Notes under the pieces: model-generated
What the model saw: only the letters and a program-made list of their open reading frames with translations
Databases searched by the model: none
Told to the model about the DNA's origin: nothing
Program-made: the position numbers and the translations under genes
In this document: positions 1 to 9,399 of the stretch, in pieces
Layout: each line of letters begins with the position of its first letter
How positions within the stretch are numbered: the stretch's first letter is position 1
Source of the DNA: Pseudoalteromonas shioyasakiensis
GTDB taxonomy: Bacteria; Pseudomonadota; Gammaproteobacteria; Enterobacterales; Alteromonadaceae
Length of the DNA stretch: 64,000 bases
Direction: 5' to 3'
Assembly: GCF_024518675.1 (NCBI RefSeq)
Contig: NZ_JANIGL010000001.1
Location: forward strand, 62,001 to 126,000

Positions 1-617
1 TGCTTGGTGATGTCAAACTCAAGGTTGGCATCGGCCCAAATATGGATACTGTGGCTCAGGGCAAAGCAGGTGACTAAAAGCGAAGTGGCGTAACGGCCAA
101 ATTTATACTGCTTTAAGCGTGCTAAATGGTGCCAAGTATAATTACTGACTAATAATTGAAACGCTAAAATTAGCATAACAATACCGCCAGCTAATAAAGT
201 CGTTAGGGCTGGCGAGCTGGTGAGACGATGCCATAACAGAGTGACGATTTCAGGCAGTGCCGAGCTACTCAGATGATATCCTAAATTAAAATAAACGTAG
301 GCGTCTAGGGTAAGCAAGGAGGCACCAAAGGTAGCCAGTACTGCTGCCATACCCCGAATATGCCGCGGGTAAGGAAACACTAAACTCAGAGGAAAAACCG
401 TCAGCACAAATGCAATAAACGTGATAAAGCTGGTGTGGCTAAGCCAAGTCACCAACATATACACAGTGCCCATTACAGTTGTCGGTGGCGAATCGGCAAA
501 TAAGTAGCTTAAACTAATAAATAATACTAAGCCGATATTAGCAAAGGTAAACCAATGCCCCCAGCTTAGTAATTGACTCGCTTTAGACGAAAACTGATTG
601 TGCTGCGATAAATTCAT
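1..617 (-). CDS. yejM: Inner-membrane sulfatase-like protein YejM/PbgA/LapC, N-terminal part
   Basis: The frame reads leftward from ATG at 617 and runs off the window edge, leaving about 205 residues. The visible part is hydrophobic, with several membrane segments, and contains SWGHWFTFANIGLVL near the start and WADAN about 195 residues in. Both match the DUF3413 membrane domain of E. coli YejM (SWGHWF..., IWADANFY...). In Enterobacteria this protein carries a periplasmic alkaline-phosphatase-fold domain and controls LPS synthesis through LapB and LpxC stability; that domain lies outside the window. The gene starts 5 bases after yejL, so the two probably form one transcript, as in E. coli. 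Confidence 0.85.
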   Translation of the reverse strand, partial: MNLSQHNQFSSKASQLLSWGHWFTFANIGLVLFISLSYLFADSPPTTVMGTVYMLVTWLSHTSFITFIAFVLTVFPLSLVFPYPRHIRGMAAVLATFGASLLTLDAYVYFNLGYHLSSSALPEIVTLLWHRLTSSPALTTLLAGGIVMLILAFQLLVSNYTWHHLARLKQYKFGRYATSLLVTCFALSHSIHIWADANLEFDITK

Positions 618-622
618 ATAAG

Positions 623-835
623 TTATTTAACCGATTGCGCTAATGCTTTGGCAAAGTTATCAGCAACGGCTTGTCTTTTCCCTGTTGGTACATGCTCTTT
701 TAAGATATGCGTGATAGAATTTCCTAAACACATAAGACTTAAATCAACCGGCGCATTGTGCTCAGTTAACACATCAATGAGCTGATCGACGATTTGTTCT
801 ACTTCATCATTAGAATATTTTGATAAGATTGGCAT
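623..835 (-). CDS. yejL: YejL family protein (DUF1414)
   Basis: A 70-residue protein, MPILSKYSNDEVEQ..., that aligns along its length with E. coli YejL (75 residues, MPQISRYSDEQVEQ...), including the APxDLSLMxLGN core. The open frame extends upstream to 904, but that extension would overlap the divergent yejK start and has no counterpart in YejL, so the start at 835 is preferred. No good ribosome binding site is visible. Function is unknown. It is conserved between yejK and yejM, suggesting a link to the cell envelope or nucleoid. Confidence 0.85.
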   Translation of the reverse strand: MPILSKYSNDEVEQIVDQLIDVLTEHNAPVDLSLMCLGNSITHILKEHVPTGKRQAVADNFAKALAQSVK

Positions 836-897
836 CAGTTGGTTCAATAAAAGAGTTATATTCTCGTATTTTAACACCAGAGGCGTGAAAAACAAAG

Positions 898-1911
898 ATG
901 ACAATAGATGTTAAAAAGTTAGTCGTTCATTATGTAGACAAAAAAGACGACGATACGCAGATCCATTTACGCAATGATGAAATGGCTGTTAATGATAAAG
1001 TTGCAGTATTTATCGAGCAATTACATCACGCTTACAATGGTAAACCTGGCAAGGGTTACTGTGCTTTTAGTGGCGATAAAAACAGTGTTGTTGCGTCAGC
1101 CATGCAAAGCTACCGCAATGACGAGCTTGGTTTTTGGCACATGACAGAGCAAGCAACAACGGTATTAAAAGAAGAGTTAAATAAGTACGCGTTTAATGAA
1201 ACTGGTTATTTAATTTTTTGCCATTACCAGTATGTTGCCACTGATTATATGTTGATTGCCATGATCAACATTAAAGAGCATTACTCTATTACCTCAGAGC
1301 TTGATTTAGCCTCATCACGCCACTTAGATATTTCGCGGATGCAGCTTGCTGCGCGGATTGATTTAACCGGTTGGGATACCCAAGCTGACGACAACCGTTA
1401 TATTTCCTTTATCAAAGGACGTGCTGGGCGAAAAGTTGCTGACTTTTTCTTAGACTTTTTAGGGTGTGAAGAAGGCATTGATCCAAAACAGCAAAGCCAA
1501 GCTATGCTTAACGCCGTTGAAGATTATTTATCTGAGCAGCAATTTGATAAGTCAGAGAAAGATGACTTACGCAAACAAGTGTTTGATTACTGTAATGACT
1601 GTGTAACTACAGGTGAAGATGCCAATGTCAGTGAATTATCGCAAGCACTCACAAAAGGTGATGACAACCCATTCGATAGTTTTTGCAAAGAGCAAAGCTA
1701 CGATTTAGAAGAGTCATTCCCAGTTGATAAAAAAACCGTGACCAGCATGGTTAAATTCTCGGGTCTTGGTGGTGGTGTGAGTATAAGCTTTGAACGTAAG
1801 CACTTGGGAGAGCGTGTCACATATAACGAAGCCACTGATACGTTAGTGATTAAAGGCATACCGCCTAACCTTAAAGATCAATTACAACGGTTTATGGAAA
1901 GTGAAGACTAG
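898..1911 (+). CDS. yejK: Nucleoid-associated protein YejK (NdpA)
   Basis: A 337-residue protein matching E. coli YejK (335 residues) over its whole length, with strongly conserved stretches such as FIKGRAGRKVADFFLDFLG, ELEESFPVD-like LEESFPVDKK, and KGIPPNLKDQLQR at the C terminus. The NdpA/YejK family co-purifies with nucleoids and interacts with topoisomerase IV. The gene is divergent from yejL-yejM, the same arrangement as in Enterobacteria, and is followed by a rho-independent terminator at 1961-1989. Confidence 0.95.
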   Translation: MTIDVKKLVVHYVDKKDDDTQIHLRNDEMAVNDKVAVFIEQLHHAYNGKPGKGYCAFSGDKNSVVASAMQSYRNDELGFWHMTEQATTVLKEELNKYAFNETGYLIFCHYQYVATDYMLIAMINIKEHYSITSELDLASSRHLDISRMQLAARIDLTGWDTQADDNRYISFIKGRAGRKVADFFLDFLGCEEGIDPKQQSQAMLNAVEDYLSEQQFDKSEKDDLRKQVFDYCNDCVTTGEDANVSELSQALTKGDDNPFDSFCKEQSYDLEESFPVDKKTVTSMVKFSGLGGGVSISFERKHLGERVTYNEATDTLVIKGIPPNLKDQLQRFMESED

Positions 1912-1960
1912 ATCTTTAAGCCATAAGCGGTAAGTTTTAAGATTGATTTGAGTTAAATTA

Positions 1961-1989
1961 AAGCGAAGTGTATGCACTTCGCTTTTTTT
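1961..1989 (+). terminator. Rho-independent terminator after yejK
   Basis: A perfect 10-base stem, AAGCGAAGTG paired with CACTTCGCTT, is closed by a short loop and followed by a run of seven or more T. Confidence 0.85.
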
Positions 1990-2356
1990 ATACTAGTTTT
2001 AAGCGTGTTTTCGCTTTTTACTCGTTTTTTATTGCAATAAATCATGTCGCTCTGACTTGCTAATATTATTTTGAGAGGTGAGGAACGTACCAGCTACAAA
2101 CTAAGGTCAGTGCAAAATTATTCAACAAATTTAAACTACATGTTAATTTTAACTTAATAAAGTTGCTGGTTTTCTTGAAATAGACAATAATTAATGATAA
2201 TTATAGGTACGACAGCTACTTTTAATACAGCTTTTTAGCTGTGAAGTTTATTTAAATATATGATATTTAGCTATTTTCACTTTTCGGTGAAAAGCGTTAT
2301 TTTTGTTTTTGCTGTTAACTAAAAATCGCCAAGTATTTAACAAATAAGGAGAGAAG
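1990..2356. other. AT-rich intergenic stretch before the small lipoprotein gene
   Basis: No convincing gene is seen. It holds a short dyad, ACAGC/GCTGT, at 2227-2242 and an AATGATAAT core near 2193 that weakly resembles half a Fur box. The promoter of the downstream gene should lie here but no clear -35/-10 pair stands out. A good Shine-Dalgarno (AAGGAGAG) sits just before 2357. Confidence 0.4.
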
Positions 2357-2788
2357 ATGAAAAATATATTTACTATTGCTTTGATCTCTGTTTTTACAAT
2401 GGGATGTACGTCAACAACAATGTCATTAAGTGAAAAGGATATTGAATACGGTCAATTTGTCATAAATGAAAATTTATCAAGCGAAGATAGTGTCCAAGGC
2501 TTTAAGTTTAGTGGCTGGAAGTCTCTTTCAGATAACTATCTTATAATCACAGCTGTACATGACAAAGACTACCTTATACAAACGAATGGAACATGTATAG
2601 ATTTGAATAACTCACATGATATTCAAATAAACCGAACTTCAAGTTTAGCTATTTATAAACAAAGTGATTCAATTTCTCGTGCAGGGAATTTTGCTGGGAA
2701 GTGTAATATTAAATCGATTTATCCAATTTCAAATGAGCAAACAGATGAGCTCGTTAGTATAGGTAAAACTTTTAAAAGTGAAAGCTAA
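2357..2788 (+). CDS. Small lipoprotein, DUF6491-like
   Basis: The 143-residue product starts with a lipoprotein signal peptide whose lipobox ends FTMGC, so Cys17 should be lipidated and the mature part faces the periplasm. The body is small and beta-rich with two further cysteines (TCID and GKCNI). The spacing of these cysteines around an arginine (NRTSS) and the closing CxIxSIYPIS segment recall DUF6491 lipoproteins, though the match is from memory of the family pattern. It is a single gene with a strong Shine-Dalgarno and its own terminator. No function can be assigned. Confidence 0.75.
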   Translation: MKNIFTIALISVFTMGCTSTTMSLSEKDIEYGQFVINENLSSEDSVQGFKFSGWKSLSDNYLIITAVHDKDYLIQTNGTCIDLNNSHDIQINRTSSLAIYKQSDSISRAGNFAGKCNIKSIYPISNEQTDELVSIGKTFKSES

Positions 2789-2805
2789 TATAATTCACTG
2801 AAAAT

Positions 2806-2840
2806 AGTTGGCTAATTTTTCCAATATTTAGCCAACTTTT
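2806..2840 (+). terminator. Rho-independent terminator after the lipoprotein gene
   Basis: A 10-base inverted repeat, AGTTGGCTAA and TTAGCCAACT, with a 12-base AT-rich loop runs into a short T tract. Confidence 0.75.
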
Positions 2841-3088
2841 ATGCATATTTTTGAATGTGATACCTATACTGAACCATAACAGACTACCTCTGCGAGAGTG
2901 CTTTCCTGAAGCTTCCATTTATTATAAAAAATTAATTTGAACTCTGTGAACTTCTGAATAGATGCTGGAATGAGTATTTAGATAAAATGTGAACCTTACT
3001 TACTCATTGATAGAAAACAGGAACTGGATTATTATTTAGCCAATAAAAATATTTTTATTAAACTACGCATAAAAAGCAAGGTAATGGA

Positions 3089-3427
3089 ATGCGACAAACA
3101 CTAAAAGATGCGTTTTGCTTTGAAATGGATGCAGGAATTCGTTTATACATGCTTAATGAATTTGATGCTGCTTTTTATCATTTAGAACGAGCTCATATTC
3201 TTGGTCAGCGTTATATAATTCCCCATACTAAATCTCACTGGTGGATGCTTAAAGTTGGCTTGAAGCAGCATAAATTTAGAGATGTATTTGGCCAAGTAAC
3301 CAGGATTATAGCGTCGTTATTATTTTCTAAGATTTGGGTGCCAATGGGCAATACTGGTGGCTCTAATGTTAATCCATTAAAACCTATGCCTATTCCCGAA
3401 GATTTAAAGAAGGTTTTACAGTCATGA
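3089..3427 (+). CDS. DUF3703 family protein
   Basis: A 112-residue cytoplasmic protein with the DUF3703 signature: an N-terminal helix pair (FDAAFYHLERAHILGQRY), a HxxxHWWML motif, and a C-terminal WVPMGNTGGSNV...KPMPIPEDL block. The family resembles a short TPR-like helical unit and its function is unknown. Its stop overlaps the start of the following GFA-family remnant by ATGA at 3424-3427, so the two were translated together in the ancestor. Confidence 0.85.
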   Translation: MRQTLKDAFCFEMDAGIRLYMLNEFDAAFYHLERAHILGQRYIIPHTKSHWWMLKVGLKQHKFRDVFGQVTRIIASLLFSKIWVPMGNTGGSNVNPLKPMPIPEDLKKVLQS

Positions 3428-3806
3428 AACAGCCAAAGGTTTTTGAAGGTGGCTGTTTGTGTGGCTATATCCGCTACCTTGTTACTGCGACAAAGCTGGC
3501 TTCACATACCTGTTCGTGTAAACAATGCCAGCGTCATTCGTGTGGATTGAGTTATCAAAAGAACAAATAGAGTGGACAGGCCCAGGTGGCTTGCCAACAG
3601 TGTGGCGCTCATCTGAGTACTCGAGCAGGGCTTTTTGTTCTCAATGTGGAAGTACAATTGGTGCGATTGACGATAAGCCGACAGTAGCAATTGCGCTTGG
3701 AACTTTTGATTCTCCAAATCGCCAAGGCTTGGCGCCACAATCTCATTCTTATATTTCGAAGTTGCCTAAATGGTGGAGAATTGATCACTTAAAAACATGT
3801 GATTAG
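3424..3806 (+). pseudogene. Frameshifted GFA-family (glutathione-dependent formaldehyde-activating-like) zinc protein
   Basis: Translation from ATG 3424 gives the zinc-binding N-terminal half (GGCLCGYIRY..., then CSCKQCQRHS near residue 35) and soon ends at a TAG. The second half continues in another frame from about 3535 (FVWIELSKEQIEWTGPGG..., SSRAFCSQCGSTIGAID, PQSHSY). In intact GFA-family proteins CQxHSG runs straight into xxxxWIE, so a small deletion (length 1 modulo 3, perhaps about 10 bases) seems to have removed three or so residues and shifted the frame. Neither half alone has the full set of zinc cysteines. It could also be a sequencing error. A free-standing 93-residue frame from 3525 is open but is unlikely to fold alone. 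Confidence 0.75.
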
Positions 3807-3873
3807 TTTAGGTAAAACAGCGTATAAGCTCGGCCGCTATAATATTAATTAGAGAAAAGAAAATTTGAGAAAC

Positions 3874-3909
3874 AAAAAGCCGCGTTAATTTTCATTAACG
3901 CGGCTTTTT
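3874..3909. terminator. Bidirectional terminator between the GFA remnant and rne
   Basis: AAAAAGCCGCGTTAAT and its reverse complement ATTAACGCGGCTTTTT flank a four-base loop. The A tract on one side and the T tract on the other make it work on either strand, serving rne and the convergent gene. Confidence 0.9.
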
Positions 3910-3936
3910 ACTGTGCTTTTAGCTAAACCAAAGGCG

Positions 3937-6900
3937 TTAATCAGCACTCATGGTTTTAGTCATTGCAGCGCTTGCGCGACCAGCTGGCTTGATAGAGCCG
4001 GCACGTAGACCACTATCAGGAATAGCTTCACGTTTGTCGTGTGCCATCGCTTTAGGCGTGTGGGCAACTTCGCTATCAGCAACAGCAGTTGGTTGTGCCA
4101 TTGGCGCACTTGCATGGCCGGCAGCAATTATTGTTTTGCTGTTTGCATTAGCAACCGGTGCTTGTTCAGTTACAGCAGGTGCTTCTTCAGTTGCAACAGG
4201 CGCCTCTTCAGTAGCAACAGGTGCTTCTTCAGTAGCAACAGGTGCTTCTTCAGTAGCAACAGGTGCTTCTTCTTCAGTTACAGCAGGTGCTTCTTCAGTT
4301 GAAGAAGGTGCTTCTTCTTCAGTTGCAACAGGCGCTTCTTCAGTTACACTAGGCGTTTCTTCAGTTACAGCAGGCGCTTCTTCAGTAGCAACAGGTGCTT
4401 CTTCAGTTGCAGCAGGTGCTTCTTCGGTTGCAACAGGTGCTTCTTCGGTTGCAACAGGTGCTTCTTCAGTTGCAGCAGGTGCTTCTTCAGTTACAGCAGG
4501 TGCTTCTTCAGTTACAGCAGGAGCTTCTTCAGTTGCAGCAGGTGCTTCTTCAGTTGCAGAAGGTGCTTCTGTCGTGGCCTCAACTTTTGCCAAGTCTTCT
4601 GTGGCAAGCGCTTGTTCTACTTGCTCTGATGCATCAGTTGCTGTTTCTTCCGATTTAGCTTTAAGCTCAGCTTCATACTCGGCTGCTGCTTGATCTGCTA
4701 CTGGAATAAACGCAGGCGGTTGAGTACCTTGTGTTTCATTGCCTTCTTCACCTTGCTCAGGGCGGCGACGACGTTGTCCTGCAGCACGTAAGTGACGTGG
4801 TGAGCGGCGTGAACGAGTACGTGTTTGCCCTTGCTCTTCGTCAGCTGATGCATCTTGCTCAGGAGCAGCAGTGTGCTCTGGCTCTGATTTTGGTACTTCA
4901 GGTGCTTTCTCTTTGCTTACATTTGGCTGTGTTTCAACTTGCTCAATGTCAACAACAGGTTTAGCTTCAGGCTTTTCTTCAGCAGCTTTAGCAGGCTGTT
5001 GTGATACAGCTTGTTCCGTTGTTGCTGAATCTACTGCTGCATTATCATCATTTTGCACACGAACTTTCTTACGAACGTTGCGGCGTTGACGACGTGCTTT
5101 TGGCTTTTGCTCAGTTTTTTCAACGTTAGCGTCTTTATTCTCTACAGGCTCTTTAACATCAGCTGTAGGCTTTTTATCGTCAGTACGGTTTTCGTTGCGT
5201 TTACGAGAGTTTGAATTACGACGACGCTTATTGCGGTTTTCGTTTCTATTCTCTTTTTGCTCTGTGTTACCAGTATCTGTCGTTGATGCTTCCTCAGTAG
5301 GACGTTCATTTCGCTCGTTTTGAGGTTTATTGCGTGAATTGTTGCGACGACGTTGGTTATTTCGGCGGCGGTTATCACCATCATTGTTACGATTGCGGTT
5401 ATTACGGGTATTCGATTTATTAGTTTGCTCTTTCTTCTCTGGCTCTTGTTTTTCACCTGAGTCAGCAAATAAAGATTTAAACCAATTGCCAATGCTAGCC
5501 AGTAAACCCACTTGCTCATTAGCACTTACTGCTGCTTTTTGTGCTGGTGCTGGTGTTTCAGCTGTTTGAGGAGCTGGACTTGATGGCATTACAACACCTT
5601 TCAATCTCGGCTCTTCACGTACTGCAACAGTTGGCGTCTTCGATGTTTCAAACACTTCTGGCTCAGGTGCTACAACTTGGTCATAGCTTACAGTTTCAAG
5701 TGTTTCATCTTTACGTAAACGCATAACTTCGTAGTGTGGTGTTTCCATGTGTTGATTTGGAATGATCACTACATCACAGCTGTGGCGTTTTTCAATGCGG
5801 TGTACGCTACGGCGTTGCTCGTTTAATAGATAAGCGGCAACAGCAACAGGCACTTGCGCATTAACTTGCGCTGTATTGTCTTTAATCGCTTCTTCTTCGA
5901 TTAAACGTAAAATTGATAACGCAATCGACTCGTTTGAACGAATAGTCCCTTGGCCGCTACAACGAGGGCATGGCCCTTGGCTTGCCTCACCTAGTGAAGG
6001 ACGCAAGCGCTGGCGTGACATTTCAAGTAAACCAAAGCGTGAAATTTTACCAATTTGTACGCGGGCACGATCTGGTCTAACAGCATCTTTTAAGCGGTTT
6101 TCTACTTCACGTTGATGGCGTGGTGGTGTCATATCGATAAAGTCGATAACGATTAATCCACCTAAGTCACGTAAACGTAATTGACGGGCAATTTCGTCTG
6201 CGGCTTCTAAGTTTGTGTTCAGTGCTGTTTCTTCGATATCACCGCCTTTTGTGGCTTTTGATGAGTTGATATCGATAGAAGTAAGTGCTTCGGTTGGGTC
6301 AATTACAATTGAGCCACCTGAAGGCAAACGCACTTCACGTTGGAAAGCAGATTCAATTTGGCTTTCAATTTGATAATGCGTAAACAGTGGTACTTCGCCA
6401 GAGTAAAGCTTTACACGGCTCATAAAGTCAGGGCGAAAACGTTCAATGTGTGCTTTTGCTTCTTCAAATACACGTGGTTTATCAATTAAGATTTCACCAA
6501 TATCACGGCGTAAATAATCACGAATAGCACGGAAAATCACGTTGCTTTCTTGGTGGATTAAAAACGGTGCTTTGCCAGAGTTTGATGCCTGTTGAATGGC
6601 ATCCCAGTGTACAAGCAATGCTTTTAAATCGTAGTTAAGTTCTTCAAACGATTTACCCACACCCGCTGTACGTACAATTAAGCCCATACCCTTAGGTAAT
6701 TCTAAACGGCTTAATGCTTCTTTTAGTTCAGTACGCTCATCACCTTCGATACGACGTGAAATACCGCCAGCGCGAGGGTTATTAGGCATAAGTACTAAGT
6801 AGCTGCCGGCAACGCTGATAAAGGTGGTTAGTGCTGCGCCTTTTTGGCCGCGCTCTTCTTTATCAACTTGTACGATCACTTCTTGACCTTCTTTGATTAC

Positions 6901-7176
6901 GTCACGAATGTTCGGACGACCTTGGAAAGTGTAACCTTGTGGGAAGTAAGTACGTGCGATTTCTTTTAAAGGAAGGAAACCGTGACGTTCAGCGCCGTAA
7001 TCAACAAAGGCTGCTTCTAATGACGGTTCAATACGTGTGATTTTGCCTTTGTAAATATTGGCTTTTTTTTGTTCGTGACCCGGGCTTTCGATATCTAAAT
7101 CATACAGGCGCTGGCCATCAACCAGTGCTACGCGCATTTCTTCTTGCTGCGTCGCATTGATTAGCATACGTTTCAT
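3937..7176 (-). CDS. rne: Ribonuclease E
   Basis: A 1079-residue endoribonuclease whose N terminus ([19 protein letters not shown]...) is almost identical to E. coli RNase E. The S1 RNA-binding domain lies near residues 36-120. The catalytic aspartates are in TSIDINS (about residue 303) and IVIDFIDM (about 346), and the zinc-link cysteines in CPRCSGQG (about 404). After residue 520 the degradosome scaffold begins: an amphipathic membrane-targeting segment ([10 protein letters not shown]), long Arg/Asn-rich RNA-binding stretches, then about 20 TEEAP-type heptads. The end (GHASAPM..., [13 protein letters not shown]) resembles the PNPase-binding tip of other gammaproteobacterial RNase E. The enzyme drives mRNA decay and rRNA/tRNA processing at the inner membrane and usually autoregulates through its long leader. 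Confidence 0.97.
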   Translation of the reverse strand: MKRMLINATQQEEMRVALVDGQRLYDLDIESPGHEQKKANIYKGKITRIEPSLEAAFVDYGAERHGFLPLKEIARTYFPQGYTFQGRPNIRDVIKEGQEVIVQVDKEERGQKGAALTTFISVAGSYLVLMPNNPRAGGISRRIEGDERTELKEALSRLELPKGMGLIVRTAGVGKSFEELNYDLKALLVHWDAIQQASNSGKAPFLIHQESNVIFRAIRDYLRRDIGEILIDKPRVFEEAKAHIERFRPDFMSRVKLYSGEVPLFTHYQIESQIESAFQREVRLPSGGSIVIDPTEALTSIDINSSKATKGGDIEETALNTNLEAADEIARQLRLRDLGGLIVIDFIDMTPPRHQREVENRLKDAVRPDRARVQIGKISRFGLLEMSRQRLRPSLGEASQGPCPRCSGQGTIRSNESIALSILRLIEEEAIKDNTAQVNAQVPVAVAAYLLNEQRRSVHRIEKRHSCDVVIIPNQHMETPHYEVMRLRKDETLETVSYDQVVAPEPEVFETSKTPTVAVREEPRLKGVVMPSSPAPQTAETPAPAQKAAVSANEQVGLLASIGNWFKSLFADSGEKQEPEKKEQTNKSNTRNNRNRNNDGDNRRRNNQRRRNNSRNKPQNERNERPTEEASTTDTGNTEQKENRNENRNKRRRNSNSRKRNENRTDDKKPTADVKEPVENKDANVEKTEQKPKARRQRRNVRKKVRVQNDDNAAVDSATTEQAVSQQPAKAAEEKPEAKPVVDIEQVETQPNVSKEKAPEVPKSEPEHTAAPEQDASADEEQGQTRTRSRRSPRHLRAAGQRRRRPEQGEEGNETQGTQPPAFIPVADQAAAEYEAELKAKSEETATDASEQVEQALATEDLAKVEATTEAPSATEEAPAATEEAPAVTEEAPAVTEEAPAATEEAPVATEEAPVATEEAPAATEEAPVATEEAPAVTEETPSVTEEAPVATEEEAPSSTEEAPAVTEEEAPVATEEAPVATEEAPVATEEAPVATEEAPAVTEQAPVANANSKTIIAAGHASAPMAQPTAVADSEVAHTPKAMAHDKREAIPDSGLRAGSIKPAGRASAAMTKTMSAD
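4151..4573. repeat. 21-base tandem repeat array inside rne
   Basis: About 20 copies of a 21-base unit encode TEEAP(V/A)(A/V) on the minus strand. Two units carry an extra glutamate codon. Copies differ mainly at the V/A codons and by synonymous changes. The array lies in the disordered acidic tail of RNase E, and the regular unit length makes copy-number change between strains likely without breaking the frame. Confidence 0.9.
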
Positions 7177-7555
7177 ATTGTTACTCTACTGTGTTATGTC
7201 GCTGACATGACGAATTTTTTCGCCTGTTCAGTTGCTCCTGTCGCTTGTTTTTATGCAGTCTCACGACTGGATATATGGCGGAGCTTGGTGCTGTATTTGT
7301 TTACAAGTGACTTTATGGTTGTGGCTGACAATAACGTTTTTTACGTTATTAGGTTCATAATAGCGACAAAACTAGCGGCTGTTTTACAGCATCGTATTGG
7401 TGTCTTGTCCAGAGTCGACCATTTTTAAATTTACTTGTTTACTTACAGCACATCTGCTGAACGGCGTTTAACGCCGTCACGATCAGACAAATTATCTGTT
7501 CAAATTGCTTTTATTTTCTGCAATTAAGGCTGTTCATGCTCAAACTTAACTTACG

Positions 7556-7584
7556 ATATATTACGCGCACCGTCGTTAATTGAA
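7556..7584 (-). promoter_or_regulatory. Candidate rne promoter
   Basis: Reading leftward, TTCAAT (7579-7584) is separated by 17 bases from ATATAT (7556-7561), or by 15 from TAATAT. It is a moderate sigma-70 match, favoured because it would give a leader of the usual rne length. Confidence 0.35.
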
Positions 7585-7715
7585 CGCACGTGCAAACTAG
7601 GTCTGTATAAAAGCTTTGGAAAACTTATCTCGGATCTGTATGATCAATTACCTAGAATGTGCATCACGAATGTCTTAATGTGTTAAAAAGCACCGTTGTT
7701 ATTGCAAATACTATT

Positions 7716-7744
7716 TTGCACTGGTGATTATCCCACTATTATAA
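7716..7744 (+). promoter_or_regulatory. Candidate rluC promoter
   Basis: TTGCAC (7716-7721), a 17-base spacer and TTATAA (7739-7744) place a start about 40 bases before rluC. TATTAT at 15 bases is an alternative -10. Confidence 0.5.
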
Positions 7745-7789
7745 CCGTGTTAGCAACTAAATTATTTTACTTAAATCAGTGATTAGGCA

Positions 7790-8755
7790 ATGTCAGAAAA
7801 AACCGGCTTACAAGTATCTTTCGTCACGATTACCGAAGACCACCTAGGTCAACGGATTGATAACTTTCTTATTACCCATTTAAAAGGGGTGCCTAAAAGC
7901 GCTGTTTATAAAATTCTCCGTAAAGGTGAGGTACGGGTTAACAAAAAACGTATTAAGCCTGTATATAAACTTCAACTTGATGATGTGGTACGTATCCCAC
8001 CAATTAAAATAGCTGAGCGTCAAGACGACTTTGTGCCAAATAAGCTTGATAAAGTGAAGCAGCTGGAAGAGGCTATTTTATTTGAAGACCAATACCTTAT
8101 TGTGATTAACAAGCCTTCAGGTATGGCTGTACATGGCGGCAGTGGGTTAAGTTATGGCTTAATTGAAGCCTTGCGGTCATTACGGCCACAAGAGCGCAGC
8201 CTTGAACTAGTCCACCGACTCGACCGTGACACTTCTGGGTGTTTATTAATTGCTAAACGTCGCTCTGTATTGACGAGCTTACATGAGCAACTGCGTGAAA
8301 AAACCATGGAAAAAAACTACTGGGCACTTGTTGATGGCCAGTGGGAGTCTAAAACTAAGAATGTAAAAGAGGGCTTACGCAAAAATACCTTGCAGTCAGG
8401 GGAGCGTATAGTGCGAGTAGATAACAGTGAAGAGGGTAAACCGTCACACACTCGCTTTAAAGTCCTTGAACGTTTTGATGAATGTTCGTTAGTGCAAGCC
8501 TCACCAGTAACAGGGCGAACGCACCAAATTCGTGTTCATACCCAGTGCCAAGGTCACCCTATTGCCTGTGATGATAAATACGGCGACCAAGCATTTGATG
8601 CCGGCATGCGCAAAATTGGTTTAAACCGACTATTTTTACACGCACATGATTTGAGTTTTTATCATCCTAAAAACGAAACAACCATGCGTGTTGAAGCGCC
8701 ACTTGATAAGACCTTAACAAATTGCATAAAAACATTACGCGCAGCTAAATCGTGA
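7790..8755 (+). CDS. rluC: 23S rRNA pseudouridine synthase RluC
   Basis: A 321-residue enzyme of the RsuA/RluA superfamily that in E. coli makes pseudouridines at 955, 2504 and 2580 of 23S rRNA. An S4-like RNA-binding domain occupies about residues 20-80 (QRIDNFL, AVYKILRKGEVRVN). The catalytic motif HRLDRDTSG places the nucleophilic aspartate at residue 145, and GRTHQIRVH follows near 245. The start is supported by TTAGG upstream and by similarity to E. coli RluC. It overlaps the next gene by GTGA, so the two are translationally coupled. Confidence 0.95.
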   Translation: MSEKTGLQVSFVTITEDHLGQRIDNFLITHLKGVPKSAVYKILRKGEVRVNKKRIKPVYKLQLDDVVRIPPIKIAERQDDFVPNKLDKVKQLEEAILFEDQYLIVINKPSGMAVHGGSGLSYGLIEALRSLRPQERSLELVHRLDRDTSGCLLIAKRRSVLTSLHEQLREKTMEKNYWALVDGQWESKTKNVKEGLRKNTLQSGERIVRVDNSEEGKPSHTRFKVLERFDECSLVQASPVTGRTHQIRVHTQCQGHPIACDDKYGDQAFDAGMRKIGLNRLFLHAHDLSFYHPKNETTMRVEAPLDKTLTNCIKTLRAAKS

Positions 8756-9399
8756 AAAATTATAAATTAGTGATATTTGATTGGGATGGCACCATCATGG
8801 ATTCGGTGACTAAAATTGTCAACTGTATGCATCAAGCTGCAGTAAGTTGTGGTTTAGAGCCACCAAGTGATGAAGCTATTAAAAATATTATTGGCTTATC
8901 ACTCGAACACGCTGTGGCGACTTTATTCCCTGATAATGCCAACCTATATCCTGATTTAATCGCCGGATATAAGCATCAATATAAACATGTTGATGTTACA
9001 CCTACGCCTTTATTTGCCGATGTCGAACTGACATTGGCAAGGTTAAAAGCTAAAGGGGTTATTTTAGCGGTCGCGACAGGTAAAAGCAGAGCAGGCCTTG
9101 AGAGGCTATTGACTGAAACAAAACTTGGCCACTATTTTAGCGCCACACGAACAAGTGATGATGCGCAATCTAAGCCTTCGCCTGATATGCTGTTGCAATT
9201 AGTCAAAGAGCTTAATATTGATTCTGCAGAAGCATTGATGATTGGCGATACGAAAATTGATATGGCGATGGCGCAAGCGGCTCAGATGGATCGTGTTGGA
9301 GTCACTATGGGGGTGCATAATGCAGCCCACCTTAGTGAATTTGAGCCACTTGCTACGGTTGATTCATATCAACAATTATCGACTCTTTTACTCGACTAG
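8752..9399 (+). CDS. HAD family phosphatase (Gph/PGP-like)
   Basis: A 215-residue haloacid-dehalogenase hydrolase with all four motifs: DWDGT with nucleophile Asp10, ATGKSR, the lysine of KPSPDM, and MIGDTKIDM. The helical cap after motif I is of the phosphoglycolate phosphatase type (subclass IA). Its substrate cannot be read from sequence. It starts with GTG overlapping the rluC stop, and the same pairing with rluC occurs in other gammaproteobacteria. Its TAG stop shares the palindrome CTAG with the stop of the convergent yceF gene (9396-9399). Confidence 0.9.
   Translation: MKNYKLVIFDWDGTIMDSVTKIVNCMHQAAVSCGLEPPSDEAIKNIIGLSLEHAVATLFPDNANLYPDLIAGYKHQYKHVDVTPTPLFADVELTLARLKAKGVILAVATGKSRAGLERLLTETKLGHYFSATRTSDDAQSKPSPDMLLQLVKELNIDSAEALMIGDTKIDMAMAQAAQMDRVGVTMGVHNAAHLSEFEPLATVDSYQQLSTLLLD

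Larger units (their letters stand above)
7177..7789. other. Divergent rne/rluC regulatory region with long rne leader
   Basis: This 613-base stretch holds the start signals of both genes and no convincing gene. A 73-codon open frame at 7207-7428 has no recognisable product. If rne starts at the candidate promoter near 7550, its untranslated leader would be roughly 370 bases, similar to the long autoregulatory leader of E. coli rne. I could not identify the individual leader hairpins with certainty. Confidence 0.5.

Noticed and set aside
2185..2205. Possible Fur box before the small lipoprotein gene
   Set aside because: Only about 12 of 19 positions fit the consensus in an AT-rich background, and the gene has no iron-related feature.
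4151..4573. Regular repeats resembling a CRISPR array
   Set aside because: Units are contiguous 21-base coding repeats without unique spacers, in frame with rne.
3950..4693. Long open frame of about 247 codons antisense to the rne tail, encoding a VATGASS-like repeat
   Set aside because: It is the mirror of the 21-base repeat array in rne; the repeat lacks stops in several frames. There is no ribosome binding site or homologue.
7207..7428. 73-codon open frame in the rne/rluC divergent region
   Set aside because: No recognisable product and no ribosome binding site; the region is explained as the long rne leader.
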